From: Vulcanisaeta distributa
GTDB taxonomy: Archaea > Thermoproteota > Thermoprotei > Thermoproteales > Thermocladiaceae
Reading direction: 5' to 3'
Assembly: GCA_002506645.1 (NCBI GenBank)
Contig: DAXY01000069.1
Location: 1-10,238 of the forward strand
DNA: 10,238 bases
The translations under genes and the position numbers were made by a program. Under the pieces are notes generated by a model. The model ran no database searches, was not told where the DNA came from, and saw only the letters and a program-made list of their open reading frames with translations. Below are positions 1-6,480 of the stretch, one piece after another (within the stretch, counting starts at the first letter, position 1; each line of letters starts with the position of its first letter).

Positions 1-51
1 GAGGTCATTAAGGAATCAATCATTAGGGAGCAGGAGACCAAGGCCGTCTAG
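1..51 (+). CDS. C-terminal end of an unidentified protein (partial)
   Basis: Frame 1 is open from the window edge to a TAG stop at 49-51 and encodes 16 residues, EVIKESIIREQETKAV. The charged, helical-looking tail and the AGG/GAG codon use match the genes that follow. The stop lies 61 bp before bud32 on the same strand. Kae1, the KEOPS partner of Bud32, is often encoded next to or fused to Bud32 in archaea, so it is one candidate. However, the 16 residues do not show the usual Kae1 C-terminal signature, and I do not assign a function. The stretch is also short enough to be an open frame by chance. Confidence 0.4.
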   Translation, partial: EVIKESIIREQETKAV

Positions 52-61
52 CGCATTTAAC

Positions 62-82
62 GTGAAATGTGAAATGTAAAAG
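62..82 (+). repeat. Short tandem direct repeat upstream of bud32
   Basis: The 7-base unit GTGAAAT occurs twice in a row at 62-68 and 69-75. A weaker third copy, GTAAAAG, follows at 76-82. The repeat runs directly into the TATA-like element of bud32, so it occupies the BRE/upstream position of that promoter. It could be a regulator site or only A-rich promoter sequence; nothing else supports a function. Confidence 0.4.
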
Positions 83-90
83 GTTATTTA
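81..90 (+). promoter_or_regulatory. TATA box of bud32
   Basis: The sequence AGGTTATTTA is centred about 26 bp upstream of the GTG start at 113. Archaeal TATA boxes normally lie 25-28 bp before the transcription start, so the mRNA probably begins at or within a few bases of the start codon. There is no Shine-Dalgarno sequence, which agrees with a leaderless transcript. Confidence 0.55.
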
Positions 91-112
91 TCCCGAACCC
101 TCCTAATCCGCT

Positions 113-781
113 GTGGATCGTAAGGTAATAGCCGTTGGCGCAGAGGCCGTACTTTACCTAGAGGATTGGTTGGGCCTAACCGTACTCGTTAAGGAGCGAG
201 TTCCAAAGGGCTATAGGAGGGTTGAGTTCGATAATTACATACGTAGGCTTAGGACAATCAATGAGGCGAGGGCCATGATCAAGGCCAGGGAATTGGGGAT
301 ACCAGTCCCTAGGGTTTATGATGTCGACGTCATAAACACTAGGATTAGGATGGAGTACCTAAGCGGTGTACCATTGGTTAAGTTGATAATGGGCAATGCA
401 GCTCTCGACAATGAGGTTATTAATTACGTAAGGATAATGGGCAATTACGTAGGTACACTACATAGGAGTGGTATAGTGCATGGTGACCCAACACCGGCCA
501 ACGCATTAATAGTCGGCGATAGGCTATACCTCATAGACTTCGGCCTGTCCGAAATCCTCGGTAGGGCACCCACAGTCCAGGACATTAGGATATTGTATAG
601 GCTGGCCCTCGACCTCAACGTTACCTTAAGATCTTTCGAAGCCCTACGTAAGGACCAGAGTAAGTCCTTATTCACGGAATTCCTAAGTGGGTACAGAAGT
701 GCCGTGGGGCCCGAGTTGGCGAGTAGGGCCGAGTCCCTCGTTAATAGGATCAGGAGAATGGTTAGGTATGCCGTTAGGTAA
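113..781 (+). CDS. bud32: KEOPS complex kinase/ATPase Bud32
   Basis: Bud32 is the small atypical protein kinase/ATPase of the KEOPS complex, which transfers threonylcarbamoyl to A37 of ANN-decoding tRNAs (t6A). The 222-residue length is typical for a stand-alone archaeal Bud32. The kinase elements occur in order: a short glycine-containing loop VGAEA (8-12), the ATP lysine in VKERVPKGYR (K27), the helix-C glutamate E51 in NEARAMIKA, the catalytic loop HGDPTPAN (D125, N130), and IDFGLS (metal-binding D142). The C-terminal arginine-rich tail is also usual for the family. The loop usually reads HGDLTTSN, so proline follows the catalytic Asp here. The GTG start is preferred because a TATA box lies 26 bp upstream and the protein then begins just before the first kinase strand. 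Another KEOPS gene, pcc1, lies about 6 kb away on the opposite strand. Confidence 0.93.
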   Translation: MDRKVIAVGAEAVLYLEDWLGLTVLVKERVPKGYRRVEFDNYIRRLRTINEARAMIKARELGIPVPRVYDVDVINTRIRMEYLSGVPLVKLIMGNAALDNEVINYVRIMGNYVGTLHRSGIVHGDPTPANALIVGDRLYLIDFGLSEILGRAPTVQDIRILYRLALDLNVTLRSFEALRKDQSKSLFTEFLSGYRSAVGPELASRAESLVNRIRRMVRYAVR

Positions 782-792
782 TTAGAATTAAG

Positions 793-801
793 CTTTAAAA
801 A
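793..801 (+). promoter_or_regulatory. TATA box of rps15
   Basis: CTTTAAAAA is centred 26 bp upstream of the GTG start at 823, within the 41-bp gap after bud32. The spacing predicts a leaderless rps15 mRNA, so rps15 probably has its own promoter even though it follows bud32 closely. Confidence 0.6.
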
Positions 802-822
802 CCACAACTGATATCGCTAGGC

Positions 823-1275
823 GTGCCCCACCGTAGTAGGCATAAGCACGGTAGGAGCGGTAGCACGAGGCCCGTGTCTAAGGCAACGCCTTCATGGGTA
901 TCATACACGCAGGAGGAGGTTGAACAATTAGTCATTGAGTTGGCCAAGAGGGGTTTCTCACCGTCGATGATAGGCATCATACTTAGGGACCAATACGGCA
1001 TACCACTTGTTAAGCCAATACTTGGTAAGAGCATTACCGAGGTCCTGCAGGAGCATGGATTAGCGCCGCAGATACCTGAGGATCTAATGAACCTAATTAG
1101 GAGGGCCGTGAAGATTAGGAAGCACCTCGAGGAACACCCAAAGGACTTGAGCGCCAGGAGGGGCCTTAACCTAGTTGAGTCCAAGATATATAGGTTGGTT
1201 AAGTACTATAAGCGTGTTGGTAAGTTGCCGCAAGACTTCACGTACACGCCCGAGGCATTCTCCATGCTCACGTAA
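823..1275 (+). CDS. rps15: 30S ribosomal protein uS15
   Basis: uS15 is a primary 16S rRNA-binding protein that contacts the central domain and helps form the inter-subunit bridge. The protein is 150 residues, the length of the archaeal/eukaryotic form. Its basic N-terminus ([15 protein letters not shown]) and the [21 protein letters not shown] segment belong to the extension found in archaea and eukaryotes but not bacteria. The core helices follow from about residue 78 ([22 protein letters not shown]) to the conserved stretch [21 protein letters not shown] (about 112-132). The GTG start gives the expected N-terminus, has a TATA box 26 bp upstream, and lacks a Shine-Dalgarno sequence. The stop codon is 3 bp from the stop of the convergent UPF0179 gene. 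In many archaea uS15 sits next to the RecJ/Cdc45-Pcc1-eS1 genes; here those lie elsewhere in the window. Confidence 0.97.
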   Translation: MPHRSRHKHGRSGSTRPVSKATPSWVSYTQEEVEQLVIELAKRGFSPSMIGIILRDQYGIPLVKPILGKSITEVLQEHGLAPQIPEDLMNLIRRAVKIRKHLEEHPKDLSARRGLNLVESKIYRLVKYYKRVGKLPQDFTYTPEAFSMLT

Positions 1276-1278
1276 TGC

Positions 1279-1734
1279 CTAATCGAGCGGCACCACCTCA
1301 GCGAGTACGTAACTCTCATTATCGCATTTAATGCGTCCCGTCTCCTTAATAATCCTCACCTTCGTGCCCTCCCTAAGCACGTTATCGCTGGGTACGTACC
1401 TCCTGGCATCGTTACAGGCAATTAACGACCTCTCGTAAGTAATGACTACCCCCTCAATGAATAGTTTTGCCGGTATTGGAATGATTATTGGAAGCTCCTC
1501 AGCGATTATAGGCACCATGTCCTCGCCCGTCAAAAGGCACTTATTGGGCTGTGGCAGCCCAACGTGCTTTACCTCAACGATCTTGTAAACCCTGCCGGGC
1601 CTAAGCCTGGCCACGCAAATACCGAACAACTTACACTGCCTGCACTCATTTGGTATTGAATATAGCCTAAAGGTCTTCCCAACAATGGCCTGTTCCCTCC
1701 CAATTAACGTCATCACCCTCTTACCCACCATCAC
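1279..1734 (-). CDS. UPF0179 family protein, cysteine-rich, function unknown
   Basis: This matches the archaeal UPF0179 family, which to my knowledge has no established function. The 151 residues open with MTLIGREQAIVGKTF, then a cysteine cluster CRQCKLFGIC (C31, C34, C40), then LRPGRVYKIVEVKHV, and a C-terminal part with C66, C107 and C137. The CxxC...C pattern suggests a bound metal or Fe-S cluster, which is an inference. The reading frame opens with GTG at 1734, followed directly by ATG. The first overlaps the stop of the upstream M42 gene as GTGA and the second as TGATG, so translation is probably coupled to the peptidase whichever start is used. A later start near residue 8 (MTLIG) would match the usual family N-terminus. 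No separate promoter is visible, so it is most likely co-transcribed with the M42 gene. Confidence 0.85.
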   Translation of the reverse strand: MMVGKRVMTLIGREQAIVGKTFRLYSIPNECRQCKLFGICVARLRPGRVYKIVEVKHVGLPQPNKCLLTGEDMVPIIAEELPIIIPIPAKLFIEGVVITYERSLIACNDARRYVPSDNVLREGTKVRIIKETGRIKCDNESYVLAEVVPLD

Positions 1735-2786
1735 GACTCGCCCACCAGCACGTTTCTCCTAATGAAGTCCAGGTTAAGCAGTAGGGCCTTTAATAAGTCC
1801 TCAACCTGCCTCAGGTCATCAAGGCTTATTAACGAGGCCGGCGTGTGTATGTACCTAGCTGGGGTCGAAATTACCAATGACGGAACGCCAGCGCCGTAAG
1901 TATGTATCGCACCGGCGTCTGTACCGCCGTATGGATTAACCTGTACCTGGTACCTAACGTTGTTTCCCTCAGCAAGCTCAATGGCTGTGGATAATAGCCT
2001 TGGGTTGGCAATCATTGATTTATCGAATGCCCTGATCGCGGCCCCACCACCAATCCTCGTTATCCAAACATCCTCACCACTCGTTGGTACATCGGCCGCC
2101 ACGGTAGTCTCCACAATAAATGCTATGTGTGGATTAACCTGATTAACCACCGCATTAATACCCCTGAGCCCAACCTCCTCCTGGGTATTCCACGCGAAGT
2201 ATAGCGACGCATCACCACTCACCTTACTCCTAACGTCCTTAAGCACGTCAATGAGTACCGTACAACCAACCCTATTATCGAAGGCCTTACCAATGGCTAT
2301 GTAGCCCCTCTGCCTGAAACTACCAACGAACGTGCCTGGGGTACCAGGCATTACGCCATTCTTCAGGGCCTCATCCCTACTGCTAAAGCCTGCATCAACG
2401 TACAACTCCTCAAACCTCGACGGCGGCTTCTCCCTACGTAGGTGCGGTGGGTCAATACCAACGACGCCAACCACATCGCCATTCCTGCCCATGAGCACTA
2501 ATTCCCTGTCGAGGAGTGTCCAGGGATCTAAGCCGCCGATGGGTATTATCCTTAGGAAGCCCCTCTGGTCAATGTGCGATACCATTACGCCAACCTCATC
2601 CATGTGGGCGCTGATTAGGACCCTAAATGGCCCATTTCCAACCCTGGCAATTAGGTTGCCCAGGTTATCAACCTTGACCTCATCCACGTAATTACTCACG
2701 ATGCTCCTAATCACCCTCCTAACCCTATCCTCAAAACCCGATGGTCCGATCTCAGTCGATAACTTGCTCAATAATTCAATATCCAT
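1731..2786 (-). CDS. M42 family (TET-like) metallo-aminopeptidase
   Basis: M42 peptidases are cytosolic di-metal aminopeptidases that assemble into dodecameric tetrahedra and remove N-terminal residues from peptides released by the proteasome. The full set of active-site residues can be placed by comparison with the family: H61 and D63 in SAHMDEVG, bridging D170 in AFDNR, catalytic E203 and metal ligand E204 in TQEEVG, D232 in VAADVP, and H314 in RYIHTP. The 351-residue length is normal. A proline- and charge-rich segment (about 112-126, DPPHLRREKPP) sits where the dimerisation PDZ-like insert is expected. Substrate preference cannot be read from the sequence; some relatives are annotated as endoglucanases or deblocking aminopeptidases. 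It follows gap on the same strand but has its own TATA box 28 bp before the ATG, and it overlaps the UPF0179 gene by 4 bp. Confidence 0.93.
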   Translation of the reverse strand: MDIELLSKLSTEIGPSGFEDRVRRVIRSIVSNYVDEVKVDNLGNLIARVGNGPFRVLISAHMDEVGVMVSHIDQRGFLRIIPIGGLDPWTLLDRELVLMGRNGDVVGVVGIDPPHLRREKPPSRFEELYVDAGFSSRDEALKNGVMPGTPGTFVGSFRQRGYIAIGKAFDNRVGCTVLIDVLKDVRSKVSGDASLYFAWNTQEEVGLRGINAVVNQVNPHIAFIVETTVAADVPTSGEDVWITRIGGGAAIRAFDKSMIANPRLLSTAIELAEGNNVRYQVQVNPYGGTDAGAIHTYGAGVPSLVISTPARYIHTPASLISLDDLRQVEDLLKALLLNLDFIRRNVLVGES

Positions 2787-2801
2787 ACAAGGTGCGGGAT
2801 T

Positions 2802-2818
2802 GCCTAGGCTTAAAAATC
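2802..2818 (-). promoter_or_regulatory. Promoter of the M42 gene, with an 8-bp palindrome
   Basis: On the minus strand GATTTTTAA (2810-2818) is centred 28 bp upstream of the ATG at 2786, giving a near-leaderless start. Immediately downstream of it is the perfect palindrome GCCTAGGC (2802-2809), between the TATA box and the predicted transcription start. Its position would suit a repressor, but 8 bp is short. The T-run of the TATA element lies about 12 bp after the gap stop codon and could also end the pgk-gap transcript. Confidence 0.5.
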
Positions 2819-2829
2819 TTGAACCATCG

Positions 2830-3876
2830 TTAAGCTAGGTTGTAGTTCTTACCCGCAGTCACAATATCGAGCCCCAAGTCGGTCTTCCTGATAGAGTCCC
2901 ACTTGCTCGATAGCTTAAACATGGCCCTGATGGCATCTACGTTCTCAGGAACTACGATGCTCTCCTGATGAACCCCCTGCATTAGGAATAGTTCGTTTTG
3001 AAATACCGTTATTGAGTCCTCTATTACCGCATTCTCCATGACATCCCCCCTGAGCCTACCCATGTCCCTGGCCCACTCAATTATTTGGGCGAGGGACTCG
3101 AACTTCCTTGATGCTGAATTGAACAGTAAGATCCTGGGCGTCTCCTCAAGGACCTTAACAACCTCGCCCCTACTCACCTGCCCATCAAACTCTAGATTAA
3201 CCATGTGTAGGTGCATCATCGTTGTTGGTACGGCAACTGCCATGGTGACTATGTCTATTGTCGGTATTACGGTCTGGACGTCGGGTCCGTGGTGGCTGGG
3301 CACGGTCGCTGGGTTGAACACGACGTCGTTGATGGGGCCCTTCTTAAACTCCCTAGGATCGGCGCCCCTCCTCACTATGTACGCCCTAACCCTCCTCACT
3401 CTATAACCGTGGATTAGGAACGCGCTTATTAACCTCGATAGAGCCGTCGTATTGCAACTAACGACCCTAACGAACCTCTTACCAACGGCCATGTCGTAGT
3501 TGGCGAGTGCGTTGAAGCTCACCTCGGCAACATCGGCCTCCTCACCGCCCTGGAATATGGCCCTCAACCCCATTGGCTCGTAAATCCTAGCCCTATTTTC
3601 CGCGCCCACGCCGTCTGGAGTGGCGTCAATGACTACGTCAACGTTTTTAACGAGGTCATTGACGGTGCCGGAGACCTTAATCCCAGCCCTCTCAAACTTA
3701 CCAATTCTATCCTCATAGGTGTATATCTTAATACCCTTATTAATGGCGACCTCGCTCTCGTAGTCGGGCGTCTGTTTTATCACGCCGACAAGTTCCATGT
3801 CATCCATCCTCATTATGGCGTCGGCAACCCTCTTCCCAATGGTTCCGTAGCCCATTACGCCTACCCTAATGGTCAT
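2830..3876 (-). CDS. gap: Class II (archaeal) phosphorylating glyceraldehyde-3-phosphate dehydrogenase
   Basis: This enzyme interconverts glyceraldehyde-3-phosphate and 1,3-bisphosphoglycerate in the cytosol. The 348 residues show the archaeal GAPDH layout: an N-terminal Rossmann motif VGVMGYGTIGKRVADA (5-20), DATPDGVG (84-91), the nucleophile C141 in SCNTTALSR, the HHGPD segment (195-199), and PTTMMHLHMV (217-226). H222 is the likely counterpart of the catalytic His219 described for other archaeal GAPDHs. In Thermoproteus tenax the phosphorylating GAPDH is co-expressed with PGK and works mainly in the gluconeogenic direction, so the same bias is plausible here. Cofactor choice cannot be fixed by eye. 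The ATG lies 3 bp after the pgk stop and there is no promoter between them, so the two form an operon with pgk first. Confidence 0.96.
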   Translation of the reverse strand: MTIRVGVMGYGTIGKRVADAIMRMDDMELVGVIKQTPDYESEVAINKGIKIYTYEDRIGKFERAGIKVSGTVNDLVKNVDVVIDATPDGVGAENRARIYEPMGLRAIFQGGEEADVAEVSFNALANYDMAVGKRFVRVVSCNTTALSRLISAFLIHGYRVRRVRAYIVRRGADPREFKKGPINDVVFNPATVPSHHGPDVQTVIPTIDIVTMAVAVPTTMMHLHMVNLEFDGQVSRGEVVKVLEETPRILLFNSASRKFESLAQIIEWARDMGRLRGDVMENAVIEDSITVFQNELFLMQGVHQESIVVPENVDAIRAMFKLSSKWDSIRKTDLGLDIVTAGKNYNLA

Positions 3877-3879
3877 GGC

Positions 3880-5091
3880 TCACACCCAGAACCTTAATTT
3901 GGAGAGTTCAAGGGCCTTAATGCCGGGTAGGCGTGGGTCTGCTAGGAATTGAATGAAGGCCCTACCGCCGGTGGATACGTGGCTTATCCTCCCCATTAGC
4001 CCGAATTTCCTGGCAGACATTATGGTGTGACCACCACCAATTACCGTAAACTGGGCATTATCAACCATCGCCCTCATCACCTCCCTAGTGCCTATGGCAA
4101 ACTTATCGACCTCAACCAAGCCGAGTGGCCCAGTCATTATTACTATGTCCGCCGTCGCCACGTACTTATTGAACAATTCAATTGTTTGAGGCCCTATGTC
4201 AAGCATTGACTGGGCATTGCCTGGATCAACTACCTTACCATCCGATTGAACGGCATCCACTGGAAGCACTATTTTATCGCTGAAGGACTTCATAAGCTCC
4301 ATTGCGTCATTAACCGTGCCCTGGTCAACCTTGACATTACTGAGTAATTTATTATTGCCGTATTTCAGGGCTAGGAATAATTGACCAACCAATCCACCAA
4401 TCAGTACCTTACCAACCAAGTTCTTACTTAGTAACGCCTTGATTGCCCTAATGGTTTCGGGAACCTTCGCACCACCGGCAATCAACACCGTCAATACGCC
4501 CCTAGTGTTAAGCACCTTACCCAATGCTTTGACCTCGCTCTCCATTATCAACCCCATGCAGCTGGGCAACGTGTACGGGAACCCAACGATGCTCGGCTGC
4601 GACCTATGCGCCGTGGCGAAGGCGTCTAGGATGAAGTAATTAAATAAGGGTGCCAACCTCCTCACTAGGTACGTGCTTGCCAGCTTCTCCGGCTCCCCCT
4701 CAATAAGCTCCTCACTAACAAACCTGAGGTTGTCGAGCATTAAAACCTCGCCAGATCCTAACCTACTTATTTCCTCACGCGCCCTGGGCCCAACTACGTC
4801 ATCTACGAAATGAACGTCAGCACCTAGGTACTTACTAAGCACCTTTGCGTGGGTCTCGAGGGATACGAACTCGGGGTCACCAGGCCTACCCTGGTGCGTT
4901 ATTACAACGACTGGAAGGCCTAAATCAATGAGGTACTTAATGGTCCTTGAGTGGGCCTCAATCCTATACTCATCAAGTATTTCACCGGACTCCTTGTTTA
5001 TTGGCACGTTCATGTCAACCCTGACCAAGACCCTACCCCTGCTGCATAGGTTTATTGTTGGGAGTGAACTGGGTATACTGAGTAAACTCAT
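3880..5091 (-). CDS. pgk: Phosphoglycerate kinase
   Basis: PGK transfers phosphate between 1,3-bisphosphoglycerate and ADP. All main motifs are present over 403 residues: VRVDMNVP (23-30), THQGRPG (65-71), LDNLRF (119-124), LDAFATAHR (155-163), GGAKVPET (206-213), MTGPLG (319-324), IGGGHT (351-356) and HVSTGGRAF (371-379). The GGGHT motif, in place of bacterial GGGDT, is the archaeal form. In STGGRA an arginine stands where the final glycine of the usual STGGGA is expected; I cannot tell whether this is a lineage feature. The ATG at 5091 has a TATA box 28 bp upstream. It is the first gene of the pgk-gap operon, so both steps around 1,3-bisphosphoglycerate are expressed together. Confidence 0.97.
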   Translation of the reverse strand: MSLLSIPSSLPTINLCSRGRVLVRVDMNVPINKESGEILDEYRIEAHSRTIKYLIDLGLPVVVITHQGRPGDPEFVSLETHAKVLSKYLGADVHFVDDVVGPRAREEISRLGSGEVLMLDNLRFVSEELIEGEPEKLASTYLVRRLAPLFNYFILDAFATAHRSQPSIVGFPYTLPSCMGLIMESEVKALGKVLNTRGVLTVLIAGGAKVPETIRAIKALLSKNLVGKVLIGGLVGQLFLALKYGNNKLLSNVKVDQGTVNDAMELMKSFSDKIVLPVDAVQSDGKVVDPGNAQSMLDIGPQTIELFNKYVATADIVIMTGPLGLVEVDKFAIGTREVMRAMVDNAQFTVIGGGHTIMSARKFGLMGRISHVSTGGRAFIQFLADPRLPGIKALELSKLRFWV

Positions 5092-5113
5092 ACCACCTAG
5101 ATATGATTGGGTG

Positions 5114-5124
5114 TTATATTTAAA
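5114..5124 (-). promoter_or_regulatory. TATA box of the pgk-gap operon
   Basis: On the minus strand the element reads TTTAAATATAA, a close match to the crenarchaeal TATA consensus, centred 28 bp upstream of the pgk ATG. The mRNA is predicted to start at the ATG or one or two bases before it. AGGTGGT directly abuts the ATG on the minus strand and is too close to act as a normal ribosome binding site. Confidence 0.6.
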
Positions 5125-5141
5125 ATTTTCCTACCATAGTA

Positions 5142-5155
5142 ATAATTATAATTAT
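5142..5155. repeat. 14-bp perfect AT-only palindrome between pgk and the KH-protein gene
   Basis: ATAATTATAATTAT is a perfect inverted repeat without a spacer. It lies between the two divergent TATA boxes, about 18 bp upstream of the pgk TATA and 31 bp upstream of the pno1-type TATA. It could be an operator shared by both promoters or simply a consequence of the very AT-rich sequence there, in which such palindromes arise easily. Confidence 0.4.
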
Positions 5156-5185
5156 CAATAATTTACAAATCAACGGAGAAGGCAA

Positions 5186-5194
5186 GATTTTTAA
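5186..5194 (+). promoter_or_regulatory. TATA box of the KH-domain gene
   Basis: GATTTTTAA is centred about 32 bp upstream of the ATG at 5222, predicting a leader of a few bases at most. The purine stretch GAGGAGGA at 5198-5205 looks like a Shine-Dalgarno sequence. It lies between the TATA box and the predicted transcription start, so it is probably not in the mRNA. Confidence 0.5.
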
Positions 5195-5221
5195 TCCGAG
5201 GAGGACTATGTATGTGAGAAC

Positions 5222-5812
5222 ATGATAAGCGATTACATGAAGGGAGGGTTTAAGCTTGTGGTTGAGAGAAATAGATTGAAGGCAATTAATGACTCAATAA
5301 GAGCAATAGAGGAGGAGTTCGGCGTTAACATAATCATTGATAATGACAAGGGCGAGGTTACTATAATGCCGGGCAATAATACGAGTTTTGATCAGTTGAT
5401 TAAGGCGAAGAATATAGTCGAGGCTATATCATACGGCTTTGACTATAACGATGCCCAGAACCTTAGGAGTGATGATTATACCCTGGAAATAATCGACCTA
5501 AGGGACTACGTTGATAAGAATAAGGCGAACCACATTAGTAGGATTAAGGCTAGGATCATTGGCGAGGATGGCAGGGCCAAGAGGGTCCTCCAGGAGTTGA
5601 CGGACACAAATATCGTGATTGGTGATAGGTACGTAGCAATACTCGGTCCTTACGAGAATGTTAAGGTGGCCAGAGAGGCAATTGAGATGTTAATACGCGG
5701 TAGGCAGCATGCCACGGTTTATAAGTGGATACAGAATTGGAGGAGGGAGAGTAGGTATAGGGAGTTGATGGAGAGGTTAAGCAGGACTTACTACGAGGAG
5801 GGTGAGGGCTGA
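5222..5812 (+). CDS. Pno1/Dim2/Krr1-type KH-domain RNA-binding protein
   Basis: Archaeal relatives of eukaryotic Pno1 (Dim2) bind the 3' end region of 16S rRNA during small-subunit maturation. The 196-residue protein has the family's two-KH layout. The second KH domain (about 85-165) is well conserved: LEIIDLRDYV, a linker, then SRIKARIIGEDGRAK with the RNA-binding GxxG loop G114-E-D-G117, YVAILGPYENVKVAREAIEML, and the family signature GRQHATVYKWI (160-170). The first KH domain (about 12-50) keeps its flanking pieces, VVERNRLK and IRAIEEEFGVNIIIDNDKGEVTI, but the expected IGKxGxxK loop is missing and the segment is about four residues shorter. No in-frame start exists between the TATA box and the ATG at 5222, so this is not an artefact of a wrong start. 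The last 22 bp overlap the 3' end of the convergent rps3ae. Confidence 0.88.
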   Translation: MISDYMKGGFKLVVERNRLKAINDSIRAIEEEFGVNIIIDNDKGEVTIMPGNNTSFDQLIKAKNIVEAISYGFDYNDAQNLRSDDYTLEIIDLRDYVDKNKANHISRIKARIIGEDGRAKRVLQELTDTNIVIGDRYVAILGPYENVKVAREAIEMLIRGRQHATVYKWIQNWRRESRYRELMERLSRTYYEEGEG

Positions 5813-6474
5813 GTAGTAGTCGTTGTTTCCGCGACCTCGACCTTCTCAAGGGCCTGCCTAACCTCACCACCGGTTGGATACCTCAGCACCTTTATCCTAA
5901 AGACCTCAACCTTCCTTAGTGGGTATATCTTCTTACCAACGGCAAATAGTTGATTACTGATATCGCCAAACACCGCGGCCTTTACGAAACCATTGAAATC
6001 CACCTTACTCGCAAACTCGCTTAAGGCCTTCGAGAACTCCCTCCTTATAGCCCTCTTCTGGCTTGACTTACACCTGGTAGGTGTCATGGCGAGTATGGTG
6101 ACCCTCAGCAGCGCATTATCCGTGGTGTTTATGTCCTGGATCAACTGTATGAGGCTTGAACCCCTCCTAATTAGGCTCTTTACGTAGTCCCTGGTTAAAT
6201 CCATGCCCTTAAACCTCGTGTAAGCCCTCTCACCCTCAACCCTATCTATTTGGAACTTAAGTTTTATATGTAGGTGGCTTAAGTCCCTGGTTATGTCAAA
6301 TAACGTAACCTCCACCGACCTACCAATGAGCGCGTTTGGTTCGTTGGCCGGTACGTCACCGATCTCTAAGCCATTAAATAATGCCGGCGCATACACCGTA
6401 TACCACTTCTTAATCATCCACTTACCTGTCTTAACCTGCCTTTGCTCGGACACGTTGATCTCGCCGATAATCAC
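5791..6474 (-). CDS. rps3ae: 30S ribosomal protein eS1 (S3Ae)
   Basis: eS1 is a small-subunit protein of archaea and eukaryotes located near the mRNA exit/platform region. The conserved core begins at MIKKWYTVYAPALFNGLEIGD (20-40) and continues with PNALIGRSVEVTLFDITRDLSHLHIKLKF (46-74), TRDYVKSLIRRGSS (94-107), and PLRKVEVFRIKVLRYP (185-200). A low-complexity tail of Thr, Pro and Ser (TTTTTQPSPSS) ends the protein and is encoded partly within the overlap with the KH-protein gene. The GTG at 6474, 10 bp after the pcc1 stop, gives 227 residues. A second GTG at 6453 (residue 8) is a rival start, because a TATA-like element lies 33 bp upstream of it. The gene follows pcc1 and the Cdc45-like gene and is probably expressed both from that operon and from the internal promoter. 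Confidence 0.95.
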   Translation of the reverse strand: MIIGEINVSEQRQVKTGKWMIKKWYTVYAPALFNGLEIGDVPANEPNALIGRSVEVTLFDITRDLSHLHIKLKFQIDRVEGERAYTRFKGMDLTRDYVKSLIRRGSSLIQLIQDINTTDNALLRVTILAMTPTRCKSSQKRAIRREFSKALSEFASKVDFNGFVKAAVFGDISNQLFAVGKKIYPLRKVEVFRIKVLRYPTGGEVRQALEKVEVAETTTTTQPSPSS

Positions 6475-6480
6475 AGCCCC

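Noticed and set aside
795..1184. 129-codon minus-strand open frame opposite rps15
   Set aside because: It is antisense to a clearly recognised ribosomal protein, shows no family features, and its composition is the shadow expected from the sense codons.
5208..5225. Mini-ORF MYVRT preceded by GAGGAGGA and overlapping the KH-protein start as ATGA
   Set aside because: The purine run sits 3 bases from its ATG, too close for a ribosome binding site, and the predicted transcription start lies downstream of it, so it is probably not transcribed.
5222..5260. Frameshift or mis-called start as the cause of the missing KH1 loop
   Set aside because: The segments on both sides of the lost loop are in one continuous frame and align with the family, and no alternative frame upstream offers an IGKxG-like sequence.
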